Source of the DNA: AC-32 sp963755635
GTDB lineage: Bacteria > Actinomycetota > Thermoleophilia > Gaiellales > Gaiellaceae
NCBI GenBank assembly: GCA_963755635.1
Contig: CAVWKS010000011.1
Location: 1 to 64,000 of the forward strand
Length of the DNA stretch: 64,000 nt
Reading direction: 5' to 3'
In this document: positions 55,322 through 63,604 of the stretch, piece by piece
Position numbering within the stretch: position 1 is the stretch's first letter
How the letters are laid out: the number at the start of each line of letters is the position of its first letter
Made by a program: the position numbers and the translations under genes
The notes under the pieces: generated by a model
The model's database searches: none
Seen by the model: the letters and a program-made list of their open reading frames with translations, nothing else
Told to the model about the DNA's origin: nothing

Positions 55322-57228
55322 CCGAGCCGGTAGACGGCGTTCGTCCCGCCGCCGAGGACGTAGACGTGCCCGTTCAGGGCGACGGCCGCGGGGTCTGCGA
55401 GTGTGGCCGGGAGCCTGCCCGCCGTAGTGACCGTGCCGGCCGAGGGGTCGATCGCGAGGATCCGCGACGAGTCGCCGCCGACGAGCAGCAGACGCGAGCC
55501 GAGCGGCGCCAGCGCAACGTGTGCCAGCGGCCGGGGCAGCGTCGCGATGCGGGTGACCGTGCGGCGCGCGGGGTCGACGGCCAGCACGGCCGTGGTCTCG
55601 CCCGCAGTCGTCAGTCCGCCGGCGACGTAGATCTTTCCGCCGAGCGCGGCGACGCCCGCGTAGCGCAAGCCCGACGGGAGCCGGGTGACCAGGGCGGGCG
55701 GGCGGCCGGGACGGAAGCGGAGCACGGCGGTCGCGAAGCGCGAGCCCGTGTAGCCGCCGACGAGGTAGGTCCTGCCGGCGAGGTCGGCGGCGCCGAGATC
55801 GGAGAGCGGCTCCCCGAGGCTCCCTGCGGGGCTTGCGGTCCCGGTGGCGGGGTCGACGCGAACGACGGCCGGGCTCGAGACGGCCTCGCCGCCGCCGAAG
55901 AGGTATGCGTACCTGCCGGCAAGCGCGGCAGCCGCGTCATGGGTCGGGGTCGGGAGGCGGCCTGCCGCGCGCAGGCGGGCGGGCGGGCCGAGCAGGACCT
56001 GGTCCGACGAGTTGCCGGCGACGAGCCCGCCGAGCGCGAGGATCCGGCCGTCCGGTAGCGCGACCGCCGCGACGCGCGAGGCCGCCTGGGGCAAGCTGCC
56101 GACCCGGCGCACGGCCAGCGCCTGAGTCTTCGGCGTCGGATTCGGGCTCGGCTTCGCTTTTGGCTTCGGGCTCGCGGCAGGCGCATTGCCGACCGCGGGC
56201 AGGAGGTCGAGCCCATCCGGCTTGTTCAGGAAGCCGGCCGCCGTGCCGGCGACGCCCGTGTGGCCGTACTGCCAGACGATCCGCTTCGTTCGCGGGTCGA
56301 TCACGATGATCCGGTGGTTGTAGTCGTCGTTCGCGGCGATCAGGCCGTTCGGCCAGCGCACCGCGAGCGAGGGCTTCCGCAGCCGGTCCGGCCCGCTCGC
56401 GGAGCCGAACGACCAAGTCACGTTTCCCCGGGTGTCCATGATCACGATCCGCCCCGGGTCGGTGAAGCTCGCGACGAGCACGCGACCGTTCGGGAGCAGC
56501 TGCGCGTCGGACGGGTACGCGACCGGCGAGCGGGCCGACCAGAGCAGGCGACCGCCGGCGGCTAGGCGATCGATCCAGCCGCCGATCTCGGTCACCAGCA
56601 GACCGCCGTCGGGGAGTGGCGTGGCCCCGTTCGGGCTTGCGAAGCCTCGTGGCGGGTCGTGGGCGCAGCTCCCGCCGAGGACGCGCGCGACCGCCCCGGA
56701 GTGGCGCAGCTCGACGACGCGGCAGTTCTGGATGTCGGCGACGGTGGTCATGCCGTTCGGGAGCCGGTAGGCGTCGTCGGGCGTGTTCAGGTAGCCCGGG
56801 CTCGAGCCGGCGACTCCGGAATGGCCGTAGTGCCAGATCACGCGCTTCGTGCGGAGGCTGAGCTCGGTCAGCGTGTCGTTGAACTCCTCGTTCGTGATGA
56901 TGCTGCGATAGCTCGGGGTGAAGAAGGCGTCGTCGGGGCCGCGTAGGTTCGTCGCCGCCCAGACGACTTTCTTGCCCGGCGACACGATCAGCACGCGGTT
57001 GTTGTTCCGGTCGGCGATCAGGACGTAGCCGGGCACGAGCCGTGAGTGGACCGCCGGCAGCCCGAGCGCGCGTCCCGCGAGCGTTTCGTTGCGGTGCCTG
57101 ACACTGCTCGAACGCGCGACGTGCAGCGATTTCGCGGTTGTCGTGACACTTGCGTTGCGGTGCCTGGCACCGGAACAGCCGGCCGAGACGAGCGCGAGCA
57201 GGACGAGGCCCGCGCCGAGCCTACGCAT
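55318..57228 (-). CDS. Secreted beta-propeller lipoprotein (NHL-like plus Kelch)
   Basis: This 636-aa protein has a lipobox (LALVSAGC). Residues about 50-345 are an NHL/PQQ-like propeller (DRNNNRVLIVSPGKKVVWAA, RIVWQYGHTGVAG). A Pro/Lys linker (SPKPKAKPSPNPTPK) leads to a Kelch-type propeller (RTYLVGGYTGSR, KIYVAGGLTTAGE, HVYVLGGGT). The region after the Cys holds two RHRN-type segments that come from a repeated 14-bp DNA motif. The start overlaps the ferric-reductase gene end by 8 bp, so they are coupled. Confidence 0.82.
   Translation of the reverse strand: MRRLGAGLVLLALVSAGCSGARHRNASVTTTAKSLHVARSSSVRHRNETLAGRALGLPAVHSRLVPGYVLIADRNNNRVLIVSPGKKVVWAATNLRGPDDAFFTPSYRSIITNEEFNDTLTELSLRTKRVIWHYGHSGVAGSSPGYLNTPDDAYRLPNGMTTVADIQNCRVVELRHSGAVARVLGGSCAHDPPRGFASPNGATPLPDGGLLVTEIGGWIDRLAAGGRLLWSARSPVAYPSDAQLLPNGRVLVASFTDPGRIVIMDTRGNVTWSFGSASGPDRLRKPSLAVRWPNGLIAANDDYNHRIIVIDPRTKRIVWQYGHTGVAGTAAGFLNKPDGLDLLPAVGNAPAASPKPKAKPSPNPTPKTQALAVRRVGSLPQAASRVAAVALPDGRILALGGLVAGNSSDQVLLGPPARLRAAGRLPTPTHDAAAALAGRYAYLFGGGEAVSSPAVVRVDPATGTASPAGSLGEPLSDLGAADLAGRTYLVGGYTGSRFATAVLRFRPGRPPALVTRLPSGLRYAGVAALGGKIYVAGGLTTAGETTAVLAVDPARRTVTRIATLPRPLAHVALAPLGSRLLLVGGDSSRILAIDPSAGTVTTAGRLPATLADPAAVALNGHVYVLGGGTNAVYRLG
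57087..57166. repeat. Repeated 14-mer with near-palindromic core
   Basis: The same 14-mer CGTTGCGGTGCCTG occurs at 57087-57100 and 57153-57166. Each is followed by an A/G-CAC stretch, giving near-palindromic cores GTGCCTGACAC and GTGCCTGGCAC. Both lie in the lipoprotein gene just after its lipobox and encode its RHRN-like segments. The palindromic core resembles REP-type insertions. Confidence 0.5.
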
Positions 57229-58174
57229 GCACGCTCAGGCTGCCCGTGAAGGAGTTGTCCTGCGAGGCGCTCCACCTCGCGTGGACGACCCGGCGCGTGC
57301 CGTCCTGCGCGCGGCAGGTCGCGTCGAAGCCGAAGCTCTGCACCTTGGTCACATGCCCGCTGCAGAGCATGCCACTTGGAAGGAACTCGAGCTGGAACGA
57401 GGTCGAGTCGAGCTTGTGGGGCTCGATCAGGAGATCGGCCCGGATCAGCGCGCGCTGCTTGCCATCGGCGGTCGCGGCCGCCGACACGAGCGCGCGTGTC
57501 GAGCCCGCGTCCTGCACGACGCGGCCGGTCAGCACGCTGTCGAAGGCCTGGGCGTTCCACGGCCGCGGCGTGAAGCGGAGCGGCCCGACCGCGAGCAACA
57601 CGACGAGCGCGACGCCGGCAACCGCGATCCCGCCGGCGACGGCGCGACCGCGGCGGAAGCGCGAGGCGGTCGCCGCGAGCACCGCAGCAACCGCGGCCGC
57701 GAAGAGCGCGAGCAGCCAGGGCGTGCTCCGGTCAGTGCCGCTGCCGAGCCCATGGATCGTCGCCCCCGTCCAGACGGCGAAGTTCAGGTAGTGCGCCCGG
57801 CGCCAGTAGCGGTACGGCAGTCGCGCGCGATAGTGATTCGTCACCGCCAGTGCGAGCAGTAGTTCCGCGGCGACGATCCCGAGCGCGGTGAAGAGCGGCC
57901 GGTAGCTCGCCACGAACGGGACGATGATCGCCGCAGGCGAGAACGGCAGGTAGGCGTCCGTGGCGATCGTCACCACGTGGATCACGATGAAGCTGCCGAC
58001 GAGCAACCCGCCGAAGCGATGGACGTCCTCGAGCGCGAAGCGCGGCCAGCGCTCCAAGCGCTTCCGGCCGGTCATCGTCAGCCCCAGGCAGACAACGGTC
58101 GTGAGCAGCAGGTACGCCGCGATGCCCGCGGCGCGCGCGGCATACCAGTCGACGGGGCTCGTCGTCAGGTGCAT
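57221..58174 (-). CDS. Ferric-reductase-like transmembrane protein with an extracytoplasmic C-terminal domain
   Basis: This 317-aa protein has a membrane part of about six helices in the ferric-reductase/YedZ style. Histidines lie in FALEDVHRFGGLL, IVIHVVTI and YWRRAHYLNF, with IHGLG near the end. These could bind two hemes. A C-terminal domain of about 100 aa (DAGSTRALVSAAA..., HKLDSTSFQLEFL) has no recognised family and contains two Cys. It overlaps the propeller lipoprotein by 8 bp. Electron transfer to an extracytoplasmic partner is an inference from this layout. Confidence 0.75.
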   Translation of the reverse strand: MHLTTSPVDWYAARAAGIAAYLLLTTVVCLGLTMTGRKRLERWPRFALEDVHRFGGLLVGSFIVIHVVTIATDAYLPFSPAAIIVPFVASYRPLFTALGIVAAELLLALAVTNHYRARLPYRYWRRAHYLNFAVWTGATIHGLGSGTDRSTPWLLALFAAAVAAVLAATASRFRRGRAVAGGIAVAGVALVVLLAVGPLRFTPRPWNAQAFDSVLTGRVVQDAGSTRALVSAAATADGKQRALIRADLLIEPHKLDSTSFQLEFLPSGMLCSGHVTKVQSFGFDATCRAQDGTRRVVHARWSASQDNSFTGSLSVHA

Positions 58175-58178
58175 CAGG

Positions 58179-58442
58179 TCAGGATGGGGCGGAAGTCACG
58201 CCGGGGGGCGCCTCCGTCGGCGCAAGGATTCCTGCCTGGAGCTGGTTCTGGCGCACGACCTCGACGAATCGCTTCGGCGGCGACAGCGACCGCGACGGGC
58301 GCTTGTGATGCCCCGGGTACGTGACCTTTGCCAACGCGGCCGAGGCGAGGAACGCGCAGGCTCCGCCCGCCGCGAGAACGGCCTTGGCGAGCGTGGCACG
58401 GCGCCTGGCGGCTGCGAGCCGCTTCTCCTGTCGGCGGGCCAT
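58179..58442 (-). CDS. Small membrane protein upstream of the ferric-reductase-like gene
   Basis: This is an 87-aa protein with a very basic start (RRQEKRLAAARRR), one hydrophobic segment (AKAVLAAGGACAFLASAALA) and a hydrophilic tail (HHKRPSRSLSPPKRF...). A signal-anchor or signal peptide is plausible. It ends 4 bp before the ferric-reductase-like gene, so it probably belongs to the same operon. The family is not recognised. Confidence 0.65.
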   Translation of the reverse strand: MARRQEKRLAAARRRATLAKAVLAAGGACAFLASAALAKVTYPGHHKRPSRSLSPPKRFVEVVRQNQLQAGILAPTEAPPGVTSAPS

Positions 58443-58492
58443 AGCCCCCGGAGTATCGGGATCGATTCTTAGAGGAAGATGAGAGCGGCGAG

Positions 58493-60568
58493 TCAGCCGG
58501 CGATCTCGACGTCGCCCGTGCGGTCGCTCGGCTGCCAGCGCAGGCGGGTGCCGCGAAACGCCGTCAGCACGGACTCGACGGCCACGAGGTACATGAGCTG
58601 GCGATAGACGAACTGCTGCAGCGGCATCGCGACAAGCGCCCGGGGCGACTCGCCGTCGAGCCGGAACGCGTACCACCCGAGCGCGAGCTGGAGCGCCGTG
58701 AAGATCGCCCAGTACGCAGCGACCCAGAGCGTGCCGAGGAAGAAGAACGCGTAGATCGAGAAGACGTCGATCAGCGGCGCGAGCAGCGGCAGCGTGATCT
58801 GGAAGAGCAGCAGGTACGGCAGCCCGCGGCGGCCCATCCGCGCCTCGTCTCGCCGCCAGAGCGCCGCGCGGTGCTTCCAGACCGCCTGCAGCGTTCCGTA
58901 GCACCAGCGGTAGCGCTGGCGCCAGAGCGCGCCCAGCGTCGACGGCGCCTCCGTCCAGGCCCGTGCGGTCTCCGCGTAGGCCACGCGCCAGCCGGCGCGG
59001 CCCAGCGCGATCGTCACGTCGGTGTCCTCGGCCAGCGTCGCGGCCGAGATCCCGCCGATCTCCTGGAGCGCCTGCCGGCGGAACGCGCCGATCGCGCCCG
59101 GCACGGTGGGCATGCACTGGAGCACGTCGTAGAGCCTGCGGTCGAGGTTGAAGCCCATCACGTACTCGATGTGCTGCCACTGGCCGAGGAGCCCGCGGCG
59201 GTTGCCGACCTTCGTGTTCCCCGAGACAGCCCCGACCGCCGGGTCGCTGAGCGGGCGGACGAGCCTGCCGAGCGTCTCCGCTTCGAAGATCGTGTCGCCG
59301 TCGACCATGACGACGAGGTCGTGCGCGGCGACGGCAAGGCCTCGGTTGAGCGCAGCCGGCTTGCCGGCGTTCTCCTGCTGCACGACGCGGACGTTCGGAA
59401 GCCCGAGCCGCTCGACGAGCGCAGCCGTGCCGTCGGTCGAGCCGTCGTCGACGACGACCACCTCGAGCTCCGGATAGTCGCTCGAGGCGAGCGAGCGAAC
59501 AGCGCGCTCGATGCCCCGCGCCTCGTTGAACGCGGGCACGACGATCGAGACCGGAGGCGTGAACGGGCCGTCGTCGGGCTGGACGCGCGTCAGCCGCGCA
59601 TGGCGTCTCGCGAACAGGAACAGCACGGCCATCCGGACCACGAAGAGCGCCGTCACGAGCACCAGCAGCACGGCGAGCAGGTCGGTCGTCCAGCGTGCGG
59701 CCGTCAACGTGTCCAGGAGCAGCCGCCCTCCCAGGCGCTCCGAAGAGCCCGGCTCCAGCTCGACCTGAGCCAGCGAGAGGCCCGCCAGCTGCGAGACGGT
59801 GACGAAGCGGAAGCCGCGGGCGCGCAGCCTGGGCACGAGCCGCTCGACCGCGGCCAGCGTCTGCGAGCGGTCGCCGCCGCCGTCGTGCAGGAGCACGATC
59901 CCGCCGGAGTCGCCCCTAGGGGTCGCCGAGCGGACGATCGCCCCGACCCCGGGCCGCCGCCAGTCTTCACCGTCGAAGTCGGAGAGGACGATCACGTAGC
60001 CGTCCGCCGCGAGCTCGCCGTACGCGTGCGCCTGCGTGTCGGTGACCGCGGCGGGAGTCGACGAGTACGGCGGGCGGACGAGGCGGCTGCCCACGCCCGT
60101 CGCCGCGTCGAGCGCCCGTTCGGTGAGCGTGATCTGGAGGCGCCGCTCCCAGGGCGACAGCGTCGCGAGGTCGGTGTGCGTGAACGTGTGGTTGCCGAGC
60201 TCGAACCCCTCACGCTCGAGCGTGCGGACGATTCCGGGATGGCGCACGACCTTGCTCCCGATTACGAAGAACGTCGCAGGAACATGCAGCCGCCGGAGAA
60301 CGGCCGCGATGCGCGGCGTCCAGCGCGGGTCTGGTCCGTCATCGAACGTGAGCGCGATCCGGTGGCCCGGCGGCCGCTCGTGCGCCGCGAGGCGCTTGCC
60401 GTTCCAGCGCAGGATCGGACGTTCGCCGGCCAGCGCCCCCTGCTGGGCCGAAGCAAGCGGCGTTCTGCTCGGTCCGGTCGTCCGCGTCGAGAGGCCCTGC
60501 GCCGCCAGGGCGGCCGCGAATGCCGCCAGCAGGAGCGCCAGGAAGCTCCAGCGGGCGGCTGCTCTCAC
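58493..60568 (-). CDS. Polysaccharide deacetylase fused to a family 2 glycosyltransferase
   Basis: This 691-aa protein has an N-terminal signal or anchor helix. The NodB-like deacetylase domain has ALTFDDGPDPRWTPRI, TFFVIGSKVVRHP and NHTFTHTDL (metal-binding Asp and His). A membrane helix then leads to a processive GT2 domain with VSIVVPAFNEA, VDGDTIFEAETL, LAEDTDVTIAL and QRYRWCYG (QxxRW). C-terminal helices follow. This resembles fused enzymes that make and deacetylate an exported polysaccharide. The start is GTG at 60568. Confidence 0.9.
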   Translation of the reverse strand: MRAAARWSFLALLLAAFAAALAAQGLSTRTTGPSRTPLASAQQGALAGERPILRWNGKRLAAHERPPGHRIALTFDDGPDPRWTPRIAAVLRRLHVPATFFVIGSKVVRHPGIVRTLEREGFELGNHTFTHTDLATLSPWERRLQITLTERALDAATGVGSRLVRPPYSSTPAAVTDTQAHAYGELAADGYVIVLSDFDGEDWRRPGVGAIVRSATPRGDSGGIVLLHDGGGDRSQTLAAVERLVPRLRARGFRFVTVSQLAGLSLAQVELEPGSSERLGGRLLLDTLTAARWTTDLLAVLLVLVTALFVVRMAVLFLFARRHARLTRVQPDDGPFTPPVSIVVPAFNEARGIERAVRSLASSDYPELEVVVVDDGSTDGTAALVERLGLPNVRVVQQENAGKPAALNRGLAVAAHDLVVMVDGDTIFEAETLGRLVRPLSDPAVGAVSGNTKVGNRRGLLGQWQHIEYVMGFNLDRRLYDVLQCMPTVPGAIGAFRRQALQEIGGISAATLAEDTDVTIALGRAGWRVAYAETARAWTEAPSTLGALWRQRYRWCYGTLQAVWKHRAALWRRDEARMGRRGLPYLLLFQITLPLLAPLIDVFSIYAFFFLGTLWVAAYWAIFTALQLALGWYAFRLDGESPRALVAMPLQQFVYRQLMYLVAVESVLTAFRGTRLRWQPSDRTGDVEIAG

Positions 60569-60571
60569 GGA

Positions 60572-61168
60572 TCAGCCTTTCTTGGGCGAGTGCGAGCCGG
60601 ACTGGCCGGGCGGCGTCGTCGTGCCGCCGGCCTGCTGCTTGCCGTTTCCGTGGCCGGCTCCGTTGCCCGCAGGCGGCTGGCTTCGCCGTGTCTGACCGGG
60701 CGGCGCGCTCCAGCCGCGTCGTGCCCAGCCCTGCCCACGGGACGCCGGTGCCACGGGCGGCACGGCTGCCGGCGTCACGCGAGCAGTCTGTGCGGGCCTG
60801 ACCCGTGAAACGATCGCCGACCGGGCACGCCTCTTCTCGGGGCGCGTCGCCCGAGCGGAGTCGGCAAGCACGCGGCGCCGAACGGGCGCCTGGACAGCGC
60901 GGGCGTGCGGTTGTGAATGGAGACGCTGCGAGAGACCGTGCTGCGCCGAGCCGGCCGCCGCGCGCGGTAGCAGGCCAGGCAGGCTCCCCGCGCCCGCCAG
61001 CGCCAGCGCGAGTGCCGCGAGCCAGGCGAGAGCGAGCAGGCCCGCCACGATGCCCACGGTCCGCAGGACGCCGGCACGGCGGCCGGACGTGGCCGCGAAG
61101 ACATGCGGATCACGGGCGGGCGCGACCACCCGGCCGGTGAGCAGGCGTTCGTGCTGAAGCGTCCCCAT
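60572..61168 (-). CDS. Pro/Arg-rich single-pass membrane protein
   Basis: This 198-aa protein has one hydrophobic segment at about residues 38-60 (VGIVAGLLALAWLAALALALA) and a long disordered tail rich in Arg, Pro, Gly and Gln. It ends PPGQSGSHSPKKG. It lies 3 bp upstream of the deacetylase/GT2 gene on the same strand. It may support the polysaccharide machinery. The family is not recognised. Confidence 0.6.
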   Translation of the reverse strand: MGTLQHERLLTGRVVAPARDPHVFAATSGRRAGVLRTVGIVAGLLALAWLAALALALAGAGSLPGLLPRAAAGSAQHGLSQRLHSQPHARAVQAPVRRRVLADSARATRPEKRRARSAIVSRVRPAQTARVTPAAVPPVAPASRGQGWARRGWSAPPGQTRRSQPPAGNGAGHGNGKQQAGGTTTPPGQSGSHSPKKG

Positions 61169-61234
61169 CGCACACGAAAAGACGCTTCCGGCAGGCGGTT
61201 CTTGCCCCGTGCCGTTGCCTGCTTTACGGGATCT

Positions 61235-62035
61235 TTACGCCGTCAAAACCGCATCTGAGAGCGCCGGCCAGGCCTCGAGCGCCCAGGGGCCGAAATCGAG
61301 GTCGCCGAGCGACATCAGCGCCAGACCGGGCTCGGGGTCGACCCAGAGGAAGCTGCCGCTCCCGCCGAAATGGCCGAACGTGCGCGGCGAGTTGCGCGAG
61401 CCGGTCCAGTGGGGCGACTTCGCGTCGCGCAGCTCGAAGCCGAGCCCCCAGTCGTTCGGGTCCATCCGACCGAGATCCGGGATCACGCCGACGAGCCCCG
61501 GGAACTGGACGGACGTCGCCTCCGCGAGCGTCTCCGGCGCGACCAGGCTGGGCCGCTGCAGCTCGGCGGCGAAGCGGAGCAGGTCGTCGAGCGTCCCGTA
61601 GAGCCCGGCACCGGGGGTTCCGCGCAGCTCGGCGCCCAGCTCGAGTGGCCCGAGCACCGCGGCTCGCAAGTACTCGCCGAACGGCATCTCCGCGGCGCGG
61701 CCCAACTCCTCGCCGAGCACCTCGAAGCCGCCGTTCGAGTAGATCCGCCGCTCGCCGGGGCGCCCGATCGGGACGCGCCCCTCGAACGGCAGCCCCGACG
61801 CATGCGCGAGCAAATGGCGGATCGTCGACCCCGGCGGGCCCGCGGGCTGGTCGAGGTCGAGCACGCCCTCCTCGGCGGCCACCAGAACCGCCATCGCGGT
61901 CAGGAGCTTCGTCACGGAGGCCCAGCGGAAGACCTGGTCCCGCGGCCCGCGCGTCGCTACGACTTCGCCGTCACGGAGGAGCCCGACCGCGGTCGTCTCC
62001 GCCGGCCAGCCGTCGATTTGCCGCAGCACGTCCAC
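61235..62035 (-). CDS. Serine hydrolase, beta-lactamase family
   Basis: This 266-aa protein has the catalytic motif FRWASVTKLLTAM (SxxK) and the second motif RRIYSNGGFEVLG (YxN). The GSGSFLWVDP stretch and the conserved GLP/LLAHASG segments fit the class C beta-lactamase/DD-peptidase group. There is no clear signal peptide. The GTG at 62035 is preferred, because the longer ORF has no family features. It is divergent from the GCS2 gene. Confidence 0.85.
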   Translation of the reverse strand: MDVLRQIDGWPAETTAVGLLRDGEVVATRGPRDQVFRWASVTKLLTAMAVLVAAEEGVLDLDQPAGPPGSTIRHLLAHASGLPFEGRVPIGRPGERRIYSNGGFEVLGEELGRAAEMPFGEYLRAAVLGPLELGAELRGTPGAGLYGTLDDLLRFAAELQRPSLVAPETLAEATSVQFPGLVGVIPDLGRMDPNDWGLGFELRDAKSPHWTGSRNSPRTFGHFGGSGSFLWVDPEPGLALMSLGDLDFGPWALEAWPALSDAVLTA

Positions 62036-62057
62036 CGCGCGGGATACTAGGGCCGCG

Positions 62058-63254
62058 ATGGACCAGATCTTCCCGCCGGAGATCATGGGCAACGGCTTCG
62101 CCGCCGGCGGCAGCGTGCTCGACCACAACTTCGGCAAGAGCGATCCGTACACGCTCGGCGCCGAGGAGGAGTACATGCTGCTCGACGGCGAGACGCTCGA
62201 TCTCGTCCAGCACGTCGAGGCGGTGCTCGCGGCGACCGCCGGCCACGAGCTGGAGGAGCGGGTCAATCCCGAGCTGATGCAGTCCGTGCTCGAGATCGCG
62301 ACGCCGGTCTGCCGGACCCCCGCCGAGGTCGAGGCCGAGCTGCGCAAGCTGCGCTCGTACGTGGTCGGGCTCGCGTCGGACCGCGGGATGCGCGTCGGCT
62401 CGGCCGGAACGCACCCGTTCAGCCTGTTCGAGCGCCAGCGGATCACGGCCCGCGACCGCTACCGGCACCTCGTCGACCAGCTCCAGTACGTCGCCCGCCG
62501 CGAGCTGATCTTCGGCCTGCACATCCACGTCGCGGTCGACGACGCCGAGAAGGCGGTCCAGGTCGTCAACGGCCTGCTCGCGCATCTGGCGCAATTCCTC
62601 GCTCTCTCGGCGAGCTCGCCCTTCTGGCGCGGCGAGCTGACCGGGCTCGCGTCCTCGCGGCAGATGGTCTTCGCGGCCTTCCCGCGCTCCGGCCCGCCGC
62701 CGCGCTTCCGCGACTACGCCGACTACGCCGAGGTCGTCGGCCAGCTCGAGAAGACCGGCTGTATCAAGGACTACACGCACATCTGGTGGGACATCAGGCT
62801 GCACCCGCGCTTCGGCACGGTGGAGATCCGGGTCTGCGACGGGGTCACGCGCATCGAGGACGCGGTCGCGCTGGCCGCCTACTGCCAGTGCCTCGTCAAG
62901 CTCTATTCGGAGCGGTACGCCGTCGGCGCGGAGATCCCCTCGTACCACCGGATCCTGACCACCGAGAACAAGTGGCTCGCAGCGCGCTACGGGCTCGAGG
63001 CGCCGGTGATGGACCTCGCGACCGGGCGGCGGAACCGCGTGCCGGTCGCGCAGCTCGTTCGCCGGACGCTGCGCGACCTCGAGCCGCACGCGCGCGAGCT
63101 CGGCTGCGAGCGGGAGCTCGAGGGCATCACCGAGATCCTGCGCAAGGGCAACGGCGCCAATCGACAGCGCCGCACCTGGCACTCGACCCGAGACGTGACC
63201 GAAGTCGTCCGCGAGATCGCCGACGCGACCGAGCAGGCTGCGGTTCCCGCCTGA
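62058..63254 (+). CDS. Carboxylate-amine ligase, GCS2 family (YbdK-like)
   Basis: This 398-aa enzyme is a member of the glutamate-cysteine ligase family 2. It has LGAEEEYMLLDGET near the start, GLHIHVAVDDAEKAV, and FGTVEIRVCDGVTRIEDA. All are ATP- and substrate-site blocks of the family. Substrates may be Glu plus an amine; members of this family in actinobacteria include weak gamma-glutamylcysteine ligases. The exact product is unknown. Confidence 0.88.
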   Translation: MDQIFPPEIMGNGFAAGGSVLDHNFGKSDPYTLGAEEEYMLLDGETLDLVQHVEAVLAATAGHELEERVNPELMQSVLEIATPVCRTPAEVEAELRKLRSYVVGLASDRGMRVGSAGTHPFSLFERQRITARDRYRHLVDQLQYVARRELIFGLHIHVAVDDAEKAVQVVNGLLAHLAQFLALSASSPFWRGELTGLASSRQMVFAAFPRSGPPPRFRDYADYAEVVGQLEKTGCIKDYTHIWWDIRLHPRFGTVEIRVCDGVTRIEDAVALAAYCQCLVKLYSERYAVGAEIPSYHRILTTENKWLAARYGLEAPVMDLATGRRNRVPVAQLVRRTLRDLEPHARELGCERELEGITEILRKGNGANRQRRTWHSTRDVTEVVREIADATEQAAVPA

Positions 63255-63265
63255 GCGACGCCCAA

Positions 63266-63601
63266 ATGGACGAGGAGGTCGTACCGGTCTTGTACGTCGA
63301 GGACGCGGCTCGCGCGGTCGCGTGGTACGACCGGCTCGGATTCCACAAGGAATGGGAGCATCAGTTCCAACCGGGCTTCCCGTGGTTCGTCTCCATCGCC
63401 CGGGGTGGGGTCCACCTCTATCTCTCGGAGCACAAGGGCGACGCGCGGCCAAACACGTTGATCCACCTCTACGTAACCGATATCGACCACGTCTCGGAGG
63501 AGTTCGGCGTCCCTGTCGACGAGGAAGGTCTGGCCGGACGGGAGTGTGACCTCGAAGACCCGGATGGCAATCGCTTGCGCGTAGCTACTCGACGGGCGTA
63601 G
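63266..63601 (+). CDS. Glyoxalase/bleomycin-resistance-fold protein
   Basis: This 111-aa protein is a single VOC-fold domain. It has VPVLYVEDAARAVAWYDRLGF at the start, then a central GGVHLYLSEHKG and a closing LEDPDGNRLRVATR. The Glu and other ligands fit a metal-binding VOC protein. The ATG at 63266 is chosen, because the upstream ORF lacks similarity. It starts 11 bp after the GCS2 gene. Confidence 0.85.
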   Translation: MDEEVVPVLYVEDAARAVAWYDRLGFHKEWEHQFQPGFPWFVSIARGGVHLYLSEHKGDARPNTLIHLYVTDIDHVSEEFGVPVDEEGLAGRECDLEDPDGNRLRVATRRA

Positions 63602-63604
63602 CTC

